The position numbers and the translations under genes were made by a program. Below are positions 26,498 through 34,318 of a DNA stretch of 64,000 bases, piece by piece. Under the pieces are notes generated by a model, which ran no database searches, was not told where the DNA came from, and saw nothing but the letters and a program-made list of their open reading frames with translations. The stretch spans positions 328,479 to 392,478 of the forward strand of contig NZ_SNWQ01000008.1 in the NCBI RefSeq assembly GCF_004361855.1. Direction: 5' to 3'. The stretch's first letter is position 1, and each line of letters starts with the position of its first letter. The stretch is from Kribbella caucasensis (GTDB taxonomy: Bacteria > Actinomycetota > Actinomycetes > Propionibacteriales > Kribbellaceae).

Positions 26498-28045
26498 GTG
26501 TTACGTCAATTTGCTGTTCCCGTGGCGCTGGTCGCCGCAGTGGGCGTGGTGGTGGCCGGATGTGGTGGACCGGCGAGCTCCGGGTCGCGCGACACGCTCG
26601 GTATGTCGCTGAACACCGATCCGGCGACCTTCGACCCGGCGCTGGCCAAGGGTGGTGACGACTACACCGTGGCCCGGTTGCTGTTCGACACCGTCGTCCG
26701 CAAGGACGAGGGCAACACGCTGGCCGGCGGGATCGCCTCGGAGTGGAAGGCGATCGACGCCTCGAACTACACGTTCACCATCCGCGCCGGGCTGAAGTGC
26801 TCCGACGGCAGCGCGATCACACCGTCGGTGGTGGCGGCGTCGCTGACCCGGTTCGCCGCGAAGGACACCGGATCGTCGGGCCGCACGCTCGCGACGGGCT
26901 CCGCCAAGGCGACGTTCACGCCCGACGACACAGCCGGCACGGTCAAGGCCGCGCTGTCCAAGCCGTGGTCGGACTTCCTCACCGGACTGACCCTCCCGCA
27001 AGCCGGCATCGTGTGCCCGGCCGGCCTGGCCGACCTCAAGGGTCTGGCGGCCGGCACGGTCAAGGGAGCGTTCTCCGGTCCGTACACGCTGACGTCATCA
27101 CAGGCCGCGGTGTCGTACCAGCTGACGTTGCGCGACGACTACTCCGCCTGGCCGACGTTCGCCCAGCCGCTCGAAGGCAAGCCCGCCAAGCAGCTGAACC
27201 TGATGCCGATCACCGACATTGCCACGATCGCTACCCAGATGCTGTCCGGCAGCCTGGACGTGGGCGGCGTGAACGACGAGAACGTGGTCCGCTTCGCCGA
27301 CAACAGTCAGTTCACCAGTACGACGGCCGCCAACACCACGACGTACCTGCTCTTCAACGAGCGTCCCGGCACGGTGTTCGCGGACCGGCCCGACCTGCGC
27401 GCCGCGGTCGCGCAGGCGATCGACGCACAGGCCTTCAGCGACATCATCAGCGGCAAGCGGGGCACGACGATCGCCACGGTCGGATCGGACAAGGTGGCCT
27501 GCGTCAACACGAACAAGCAGTTGCTGGTCGCTGCCGACGCCGCGGCTGCCAAGGCGACGCTGACCGGGGTCAAGTTCCGCATCGTCGGTACCACGTTGCT
27601 GCGCGGCGGGAACGAGTACATCGGCGAGGCACTCCGCAAGGCCGGCGCGAAGGTCACGGTCAGCTCCCTCGACAACGCGAACTGGGCCACCGTGACGGCA
27701 GCGGGCGGCAAGGACTGGGACATCAACGTCCAGGGTGACAACAACCAGCTGGGCACCCTGACGTCGTCCCTGCTGCGGGTGATGGGACCGGCCACCGAGA
27801 ACGGCGGCCGGAACAAGATGGGACTGGTCAACGACGAGGGCTACGGCCACGTCCAGAAGGCGATGAGCGAGGTCGACAAGAGCGCGCAGTGTGCCGCCCT
27901 GCAAGGCGCGCAGAAGTCGTTCCTCCAGCGGGTCGACGCGATCCCGCTGGCCACGTTGCCGACCACCGTCATCACCGCGAGCGGGGTGGGCATCCGGAAG
28001 TTCGACGACTACATCGACCCGGCCACCGTCCGGATCACCGACTAG
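26498..28045 (+). CDS. peptide-type ABC binding lipoprotein (SBP family 5)
   Basis: 515 aa from GTG 26498, preceded by a GGAGGAG site. A lipoprotein signal (VLRQFAVPVALVAAVGVVVA, lipobox VAGCGG) is followed by a family-5 solute-binding fold (MSLNTDPATFDPALAKGGDD, then FNERPGTVFADRPDLRAAVA). It is first in the operon with permease, permease-ATPase fusion, ATPase and amidohydrolase. Family 5 proteins take up di/oligopeptides and also glycosides or opines. The ligand is unknown. Confidence 0.92.
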   Translation: MLRQFAVPVALVAAVGVVVAGCGGPASSGSRDTLGMSLNTDPATFDPALAKGGDDYTVARLLFDTVVRKDEGNTLAGGIASEWKAIDASNYTFTIRAGLKCSDGSAITPSVVAASLTRFAAKDTGSSGRTLATGSAKATFTPDDTAGTVKAALSKPWSDFLTGLTLPQAGIVCPAGLADLKGLAAGTVKGAFSGPYTLTSSQAAVSYQLTLRDDYSAWPTFAQPLEGKPAKQLNLMPITDIATIATQMLSGSLDVGGVNDENVVRFADNSQFTSTTAANTTTYLLFNERPGTVFADRPDLRAAVAQAIDAQAFSDIISGKRGTTIATVGSDKVACVNTNKQLLVAADAAAAKATLTGVKFRIVGTTLLRGGNEYIGEALRKAGAKVTVSSLDNANWATVTAAGGKDWDINVQGDNNQLGTLTSSLLRVMGPATENGGRNKMGLVNDEGYGHVQKAMSEVDKSAQCAALQGAQKSFLQRVDAIPLATLPTTVITASGVGIRKFDDYIDPATVRITD

Positions 28046-28063
28046 CCGGAAGGCGAAGACGTC

Positions 28064-29068
28064 ATGGCTCACGCCGCGGTTGCCGAACACCGTTCTACCT
28101 CACCTTGGTTGCACTTCGCCGTACGACGCCTGATCGGGCTGGCCGCGATCTTCCTCGTCCTGCTGGTCGTGTCGTTCCTGATCGTGCAGCTGATCCCGGG
28201 CGATCCGGCGGCGGGGCTGGCCGGGGCCAACGCCGACCTGGCCGATATCGAGCGCATCCGGCATCAGCTCGGACTCGACCAGCCACTGTGGCAACGGTTC
28301 ATCGACTACGCCGGCGGGGTCTTGTCCGGCGACCTGGGTACGTCGTTCATGTACCGGCAGCCGGTGCTGACGATCATCGAGAACCGGCTGCCGTTCACCG
28401 CGACCATCGCGCTGGCCGGTATCGCGATCGTGCTGCTGGTGGCGATCCCGCTGGGCATGCTGATCGGCGTACTGACCCAGGGCGGCCGGCGCAAGTGGCT
28501 GGACACGGGGTTCGGGTTCGTCACCGGCTTCCTCGACTCGGTGCCCGGCTACGTGATGGCGACGTTCCTGGTGGTGATGTTCGCGCTCGGGATCGGTGTG
28601 CTGCCTCTGTTCCCGCCGGCCTACACGCCGCGGTTCGGGTCCGCGTCGTTCGTGCTGCCGATCGCGGCGATCGTGATCGGCCCGATCTGCACGGTGTCGC
28701 GGGTGGTCCGGCGGGAGACGGCTGTTGTCCTCGGCAACGACTACCAGCGGACCGCGCACGGCTGGCGGCTGCCCGCCTGGAAGCGATACATCAAGTGGGC
28801 GCTGCCGAACCTCCTCACCAGCACGCTCACGGTGAGCGGCCTGGTGCTGACCGGGCTGATCGGCGGTGCGGTCGTGATCGAGTCGGTGTTCGCGCTCCCC
28901 GGTCTGGGCAGCGGCATCATCAAGGCCATTCTCGACCGCGACTACCCGGTGATCCAGGCGATGGTGATCGTCATCGGCATGATCGCGGCGCTGATCAACC
29001 TGCTGGTCGACATCCTGCTCGGCCTGATCGACGAACGAACCCTCGGAGGATCGCATGTCTCGGCGTAG
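28064..29068 (+). CDS. peptide-type ABC permease (DppB-like)
   Basis: 334 aa with six membrane segments. The N-terminal RRLIGLAAIFLVLLVVSFLI helix and the FIDYAGGVLSGDLGTSFMYR loop are typical of DppB. The EAA-like loop is TAHGWRLPAWKRYIKWALPN. It overlaps the next gene by 14 bp. It forms the membrane channel with the DppC part of the following fusion. Confidence 0.93.
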   Translation: MAHAAVAEHRSTSPWLHFAVRRLIGLAAIFLVLLVVSFLIVQLIPGDPAAGLAGANADLADIERIRHQLGLDQPLWQRFIDYAGGVLSGDLGTSFMYRQPVLTIIENRLPFTATIALAGIAIVLLVAIPLGMLIGVLTQGGRRKWLDTGFGFVTGFLDSVPGYVMATFLVVMFALGIGVLPLFPPAYTPRFGSASFVLPIAAIVIGPICTVSRVVRRETAVVLGNDYQRTAHGWRLPAWKRYIKWALPNLLTSTLTVSGLVLTGLIGGAVVIESVFALPGLGSGIIKAILDRDYPVIQAMVIVIGMIAALINLLVDILLGLIDERTLGGSHVSA

Positions 29069-30704
29069 AAACCTGGGGCTCGTTCTCGGTCTGAGCCTGT
29101 TGGGCGTTGTCGTCGTGATCGCCGTGCTGGCGCCGATCCTCTTCAAAACAGGGGCCGACGAGCTTGGGCAACGGTTCGCTCCCCCGTCGGCCGATCACTG
29201 GCTCGGCACCGACGCGGCAGGTCACGACGTGCTGCTCCGCAGCCTGGTCGCGACGCGACTCACGCTGCTGATGACGGTGGCGGCGACGGCGATCGCGGTG
29301 GCACTCGGCGTACTGCTCGGCACCAGTGTCTGGCTGATGCCGCGTCGGCTGCGGGAGCTGTGTCTGCGCGCGATCGACGCGATGGTTGCGTTCCCCGGTC
29401 TGTTGCTCGCGCTCGTGGTGGCGGCGGTGCTGGGGGCGGGCGGCTCGTCGGCCGTGATCGCCATCGGGGTGGCAGGCATCCCGTATTTCGCCCGCCTCAC
29501 CGGGAACCTCGCCGCGAAGGTGTCCCAGCGGGAGTTCGTCTCGACCGCCCGGCTGCTCGGCGTGAGCCCGGTCCGGATCGCGTTCCGGCATCTGCTGCCG
29601 AACATGTCCGAGCCACTACTCGTGCTGTCTGCTTCGACCTTCGCAGGCACACTGACAGCGATCTCGGCCCTGTCGTTCGTCGGCCTCGGTGTGCAGTCTC
29701 CGTCGTACGACTGGGGAAAGCTCCTCAACGAGGCCTTGCCGTCGTTGCTGGCGGACCGGCCGTTCCAGCTGGTCGGCCCGGCGGTGCTCATCGTCGTCAC
29801 CGGACTCGCCGCGGTGCTGATCGGCGATGGGCTTGCAGCGGCGGCGAATCCTCGGGCGGCCCGGACGGCGGCCGGCGGCGCCAGCACCCGGCGGACCAGC
29901 CAGGGCACTCCGCGGGACGGATATCTGGTCGATGTGCAGGAACTCTCCATCGAGTACGACGGCAAGCAGTTGGTGAAGGGGATCTCGTTCGGGATCAGGC
30001 AGGGCGAGATCCTCGGCATCGTCGGCGAGAGCGGTTCGGGCAAGACGCTCACCGCGATGGCACTCGCGCAACTGCTGCCCGACGGCCTCATCTCGAACGC
30101 CACCAGGATGACACTGGGCGACCTGGACCTGCTCGGACCGGTCCCGCCCGGCCTGATGGCGCAGACGGTCGGTCTCGTCTACCAGGACCCGGGCTCGACC
30201 TTCAATCCCGCGCTCCGGATGGGCACCCAGCTCACCGAGGTACTGCGCACACACCGCCGGCTCGGCGCGCAGGCGGCGAGACGCCGCATCATCGACGCAC
30301 TCGGCACGGTGCGCCTGTCGAAACCCGAGCAGCGAATGAAACAGCATCCGCACGAACTGTCCGGCGGGATGCGGCAGCGGGCGATGATCGCGGCCGCGCT
30401 GGCGACCGAGCCGCGGCTCATCATCGCCGACGAACCGACCACAGCCCTCGACGTGACCGTCCAGGCCGAGATCCTGCGCGAGCTGAAGCGGCTGAACAGC
30501 GAGTTCGGTACGTCGATCATGGTCATCTCGCACGACATCGGCGTGGTCCGCGCGCTCTGTCACCGGGTGATCGTGATGTACCAGGGCAAGGCGGTCGAGG
30601 AGATCGAGGCCGCGCACCTCACGGTCGCGTCCGCCCAGCACTCCTACACGAAGGCCCTGCTCGAGGCCACCCCCGAACTCACCTTGGAGAACTCCCATGG
30701 CTGA
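29055..30704 (+). CDS. fused ABC permease-ATPase (DppC-DppD)
   Basis: 549 aa, twice the usual size. Residues 1-275 are a DppC-like permease (ADHWLGTDAAGHDVLLRSL, EAA loop FVSTARLLGVSPVRIAFRHL). After a short Gly/Ala/Arg linker (about 275-295), residues 296-545 are a DppD-type ATPase: Walker A GESGSGKT, signature ELSGGMRQR, Walker B LIIADEPTTALDV. The fusion is in frame with no sign of a frameshift. Joining the channel and ATPase would force a fixed stoichiometry. The partner ATPase is encoded by the next gene, which overlaps by 8 bp. Confidence 0.92.
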   Translation: MSRRRNLGLVLGLSLLGVVVVIAVLAPILFKTGADELGQRFAPPSADHWLGTDAAGHDVLLRSLVATRLTLLMTVAATAIAVALGVLLGTSVWLMPRRLRELCLRAIDAMVAFPGLLLALVVAAVLGAGGSSAVIAIGVAGIPYFARLTGNLAAKVSQREFVSTARLLGVSPVRIAFRHLLPNMSEPLLVLSASTFAGTLTAISALSFVGLGVQSPSYDWGKLLNEALPSLLADRPFQLVGPAVLIVVTGLAAVLIGDGLAAAANPRAARTAAGGASTRRTSQGTPRDGYLVDVQELSIEYDGKQLVKGISFGIRQGEILGIVGESGSGKTLTAMALAQLLPDGLISNATRMTLGDLDLLGPVPPGLMAQTVGLVYQDPGSTFNPALRMGTQLTEVLRTHRRLGAQAARRRIIDALGTVRLSKPEQRMKQHPHELSGGMRQRAMIAAALATEPRLIIADEPTTALDVTVQAEILRELKRLNSEFGTSIMVISHDIGVVRALCHRVIVMYQGKAVEEIEAAHLTVASAQHSYTKALLEATPELTLENSHG

Positions 30705-31506
30705 CGACGCACCGGTCATCGAGGTCCGCGACCTCGAGGTGAGCTACGGCTGGGGCCGCAGTACGACGCGAGTCCTGCACGGCATCACCATCGACGTTGC
30801 CAAGGGCACCACTGTCGCCGTCGTCGGTGAGTCCGGGTCGGGCAAATCCACGCTGGCCAAGACGCTGGTCGGCGCGGTCCGCCCGTCGGCCGGCAGCGTG
30901 ACGATCGGCGGGATCGACGTGACCGCAGCACGCGGCGCACGTCGTACGGCGATGCGACGCAAGGTCCAGATGATCCCGCAGGATCCGTACTCCTCGCTCG
31001 ACCCGCGGCGGACCATCGGCGACGCGCTCGCCGAGGCAGTGGATCCACGTCGGGCGAAGGTGACGAGGCACGCGGACGAGATCGTCTCGTGGCTCGAGAC
31101 GGTCCGGATGCCTGCCGACACCCTGCATCGGTATCCGCACGAGCTCTCCGGTGGGCAGCGGCAGCGGGTCGCGATCGCGCGCGGACTGATCGTCCGGCCC
31201 GAGGTGGTGATCGCCGACGAGATCACCTCCGCACTCGACGTCTCGGTCCAGGCCGAGATCCTCAGGCTGATCGCGAGGCTGCGCGTCGAGCTCGGTCTGA
31301 CGATGGTGTTCATCTCGCACAACTTGGCCGTCGTACGGCAGATCAGCGACGAGGTCGTGGTGTTGTACCGCGGCGAGGTCGTGGAGCACGGCCCGGCCGA
31401 TCAGGTGTACGACGACCCGCAGCACGAGTACACCCGCACCCTGCTGAACGCGGTCCCCGGAGCGCCGGGCTTCGACATCGAACCCCGACGGCGGGAGGTC
31501 GCATGA
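30697..31506 (+). CDS. peptide-type ABC ATP-binding protein (DppF-like)
   Basis: 269 aa ATPase with Walker A GESGSGKS, signature ELSGGQRQR, Walker B VVIADEITSALDVS (Glu-Ile replaces the usual Glu-Pro after Asp) and H-loop FISHNLAVVRQIS. It lacks the longer C-terminal oligopeptide-binding extension of DppF. It pairs with the ATPase half of the upstream fusion. Its stop overlaps the amidohydrolase start by 4 bp. Confidence 0.92.
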   Translation: MADDAPVIEVRDLEVSYGWGRSTTRVLHGITIDVAKGTTVAVVGESGSGKSTLAKTLVGAVRPSAGSVTIGGIDVTAARGARRTAMRRKVQMIPQDPYSSLDPRRTIGDALAEAVDPRRAKVTRHADEIVSWLETVRMPADTLHRYPHELSGGQRQRVAIARGLIVRPEVVIADEITSALDVSVQAEILRLIARLRVELGLTMVFISHNLAVVRQISDEVVVLYRGEVVEHGPADQVYDDPQHEYTRTLLNAVPGAPGFDIEPRRREVA

Positions 31507-32717
31507 GGTTCGTCAACGCCGACATCATCGACGGCACCGGAGCAGCTCCGATCCGCACCGGCGTCCTCGACGTGACACCGGACGGCCGGATCGGCTACGT
31601 CGGTACGGCGGCCGAGGCGCCGCCGATCGCGGTCGGTACCGAGGTACGCGACCTGCGCGGCAGAACGCTGATGCCAGGGTTCATCGACTGTCACTTGCAC
31701 CTCGGGTTCAGCCTGGCGGACGGGCCGTTCCACGTCGTACAGAACGATCCGGCCCTCGTCGTGCTCGAGTCCGCGGCACGGATCCGGGCGACGCTCGACG
31801 CCGGAGTCACGACCGCCCGGGATCTCGGCGGCCTGACGCTCGGCTTCCGGGAGGCGATCGACCGCGGGCTGATCCCGGGGCCGAGGCTGCAGTTGGCCGT
31901 CCGCCCGATCAGCCATACGGCGGGCCACGGCGACATGCATCTGCACGGCGGGCACGTCGTCCACACGCTGCCCGGAATGATGGAACTGGCCGACACAGTC
32001 GACGAGGTCCGGAAGGCGACCCGGCGGGTGCTGCGCGACGGCGCCGACCTGGTCAAGATCTGTACGACGGGCGGGATGGGCAGCCGGCACGACCAGCCCG
32101 ATGACGAGGGGCTGCGCCTCGACGAGGTTCGCGCGATCGTCGACGAACTCGACCGGCACGGCGGCAGACCGGTCGCCGCGCACGCCCAGGGACGCAAGGG
32201 CATCCTGACCGCGCTCCGGGGCGGTGTCGCCAGTGTCGAGCACGGGTACGGCATCGACGACGAGGGCCTCGACCTGCTCTGCGAACGCGGGACGTTCCTG
32301 GTGCCGACGCTGTCGACTGTGTTCGCGATCGATCAGGCGACGATGCAGCCGTACCACTACGCCAAGAAGGTGAAATGGTCGGAGATCACCAAGGAGAACA
32401 TCGGCAACGCGATCGCCCGCGGCGCGCGCATCGCGCTCGGAACCGACGCCGGCGTCTGCCCACACGGCGAGAACCTGCGCGAACTCGACCACCTCGTGCA
32501 GCTCGGCATGTCGCCGATGGCCGCCATCGTCGCCGGCACCAGGGCCGGTGCCGAACTCCTCGGCATCGCCGACCAGGTCGGCACCCTCCGGCCCGGCCTG
32601 ATCGCCGACCTCGTCGCGACCGACGCCGATCCGCTACGTGAGATCAAGGCCCTCGGCGACCCGACCCGCATCCAGCTCGTCATCACCGGCGGCACTGTGG
32701 TGAAAGACCTGACCTAG
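31503..32717 (+). CDS. metal-dependent amidohydrolase (prolidase/imidazolonepropionase-like)
   Basis: 404 aa from ATG 31503. TIM-barrel amidohydrolase ligands are all present: HLHLG in GFIDCHLHLGFS, Lys in ADLVKICTTGG, His in VAAHAQG, His in VEHGYGID and Asp in LGTDAGVCPHG. This set matches the binuclear subgroup that includes Xaa-Arg/Pro carboxypeptidases. Last gene of the importer operon, so it should hydrolyse the imported compound (peptide, N-acyl amino acid or lactam). It is cytoplasmic. Confidence 0.9.
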   Translation: MRFVNADIIDGTGAAPIRTGVLDVTPDGRIGYVGTAAEAPPIAVGTEVRDLRGRTLMPGFIDCHLHLGFSLADGPFHVVQNDPALVVLESAARIRATLDAGVTTARDLGGLTLGFREAIDRGLIPGPRLQLAVRPISHTAGHGDMHLHGGHVVHTLPGMMELADTVDEVRKATRRVLRDGADLVKICTTGGMGSRHDQPDDEGLRLDEVRAIVDELDRHGGRPVAAHAQGRKGILTALRGGVASVEHGYGIDDEGLDLLCERGTFLVPTLSTVFAIDQATMQPYHYAKKVKWSEITKENIGNAIARGARIALGTDAGVCPHGENLRELDHLVQLGMSPMAAIVAGTRAGAELLGIADQVGTLRPGLIADLVATDADPLREIKALGDPTRIQLVITGGTVVKDLT

Positions 32718-32736
32718 TGTCCGACACGGGACACTA
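32715..32736 (+). terminator. hairpin at end of importer operon
   Basis: TAGTGTCC-GACACG-GGACACTA: an 8-bp perfect stem with a 6-nt loop, beginning on the stop codon of the amidohydrolase gene. No T-run follows, so it may be a weak terminator or mRNA end. A second short inverted repeat, GCCCGA-TT-TCGGGC, lies near 32763-32776, ahead of the next gene. Confidence 0.5.
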
Positions 32737-32738
32737 AC

Positions 32739-32755
32739 GGTTCGGTCAGCGGAAC
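32739..32755. promoter_or_regulatory. copy of the 17-bp GGTYCG-N5-CGGAAC element
   Basis: GGTTCG-GTCAG-CGGAAC; on the other strand the core is CTGAC, as in other copies. It ends 42 bp before the ATG of the acyl-CoA synthetase gene and begins 3 bp after the hairpin, in a promoter position. See the related copies at 26271, 45279, 50688, 62219 and 63800. Confidence 0.6.
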
Positions 32756-32797
32756 ATCGGGCTGCCCGATTTCGGGCCTGTCTGTGGAGGATCAGGT

Positions 32798-34318
32798 ATG
32801 GATTCCGGTGCGGTGTCGTTCCACGGGATCGTCGCGCAGCGGGCCGAGGCGCGGCCGGACGAGGAGGTCGTGCGGCTCGTGGGCGCTCCGGGCTGGACCG
32901 CGGCGGCCCTGTGGGAGCGCGCGCTGGCGATCGCGAGTGGTCTGTCGCGGTTCGCCGAGCCGGGTACGGCCGTCGCGACCTGTCTCGCACCTGGGCCGGA
33001 GGCGATCGCGGTGACGACGGCGATCTCGGCGCTCGGTGCGATCGAGTTGCCGCTCAGCCGGGACCTGGACGAGCAGTGGGTCCGGACGCTGGCGAAGGCA
33101 TCGAACTGTACGACCGTGGTCACCACCGGCGAGCCGCCGCACCCGAATGGGTTCGGCCGGGTGGTGACGGTTGACGGGCCGGGCGGGGTGCTGCTGGACG
33201 ACTTGATCGCCGACGGGCGGCGGGTGTCGCCGTACAAGAGTGCGCCTGGCGACCCGGCGACCGTGATGACGACGTCGGGTACGACCGGGCGCGTCAAGGG
33301 TGCCCTGCTGCCGGTGGCCGCGGGTCCTGGTCAGGCGGCGCGGGTCCAGCGGGCGATGCGGTACGACGAGTCCGATGTGCTGTACAGCTTCTTCTCCTGG
33401 CAGCACATCAATGCCCGGCACGCGGCGTTCCTCCCGGCGGTGCTGTCCGGCGCGCGGCTGGTGATCGGGACGAGGTTCTCCGCGTCCGGGTTCCTCGAGA
33501 CGGTCCGGGCCGAGGGCGTCACCGCGTTCAACTTCATGGGAGCGGTGTGTGCGCTGCTGCTCCGGCAGCCGCCGACCGACGGCGACCGCGATCATCTGAT
33601 TCGGCGGGCGTACGGCGGACCTGCACCGGAGCACCTGTTCCACGCGATGCGGGACCGCTTCGGCATCACGCTTCTCCAGGCCTATGCCTGCACCGAGCTG
33701 GGCGACGTGGCAACGACGTACGCGGGTCAGGTCCGTCGAGGCGCTGCTGGTCGGCCGGTGCCCGAATACCAACTGAGGATCGTCGACCATGCGGGTGTCG
33801 ACGTTCCGGCCGGCGAAGTGGGCGAACTGCTCGTCCGTCCCGAGCAGCCGGATCTCACGTTCAGCACCTACGTCGGTGATCCTGTGGCGACCGAACGGGC
33901 CTGGCGTGGTGGTTGGTTCCACACCGGCGATCAGGTGCGGCTGGACGACGGCTGGTTGTACTTCGAGGGCCGGAGTGCGGACGTCGTACGGCGGCGTGGC
34001 ATCAACATCTCCCCTGATGCTGTCGAGGAGGCCATCGCGGGTATGCCGGGTGTCGCCGAGGTCGCCGTTGTCGGTGTGCCGTCCGAGTTCACCGAGGACG
34101 AGGTGCTGGCGATCGCCGTACCGCTGCCCGGCCGGGTGCTCGATCCGGCCGAGGTACGGCGTCATTGCATCGCCCGGCTGCCACGACATGCACTCCCCCG
34201 CTTCATCAGCGTCGAGCCGTCGCTGCCGCGTAACGCCAATCTGAAGGTGTCCAGGGCTGAGCTGCGTTCCCGTGGCGTATCGCCCGGCACCTGGGACGCC
34301 GAAACGGAGAAATCATGA
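32798..34318 (+). CDS. acyl-CoA synthetase (AMP-forming, class I adenylate)
   Basis: 506 aa. Adenylation motifs: TTSGTTGRVKGALL (phosphate loop, near residue 160), YACTELGDVAT (A5), GWFHTGDQVRLDD (A7, ATP ribose Asp) and NANLKVSRAEL (catalytic Lys near the end). It is a cytoplasmic enzyme that makes an acyl- or aryl-CoA. A GGAGGATCAG site precedes ATG 32798. First gene of a tight three-gene operon with a CoA-transferase and an enoyl-CoA hydratase (4-bp overlaps). This suggests activation and shortening of a side-chain acid such as a phenylpropanoid. Confidence 0.92.
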   Translation: MDSGAVSFHGIVAQRAEARPDEEVVRLVGAPGWTAAALWERALAIASGLSRFAEPGTAVATCLAPGPEAIAVTTAISALGAIELPLSRDLDEQWVRTLAKASNCTTVVTTGEPPHPNGFGRVVTVDGPGGVLLDDLIADGRRVSPYKSAPGDPATVMTTSGTTGRVKGALLPVAAGPGQAARVQRAMRYDESDVLYSFFSWQHINARHAAFLPAVLSGARLVIGTRFSASGFLETVRAEGVTAFNFMGAVCALLLRQPPTDGDRDHLIRRAYGGPAPEHLFHAMRDRFGITLLQAYACTELGDVATTYAGQVRRGAAGRPVPEYQLRIVDHAGVDVPAGEVGELLVRPEQPDLTFSTYVGDPVATERAWRGGWFHTGDQVRLDDGWLYFEGRSADVVRRRGINISPDAVEEAIAGMPGVAEVAVVGVPSEFTEDEVLAIAVPLPGRVLDPAEVRRHCIARLPRHALPRFISVEPSLPRNANLKVSRAELRSRGVSPGTWDAETEKS

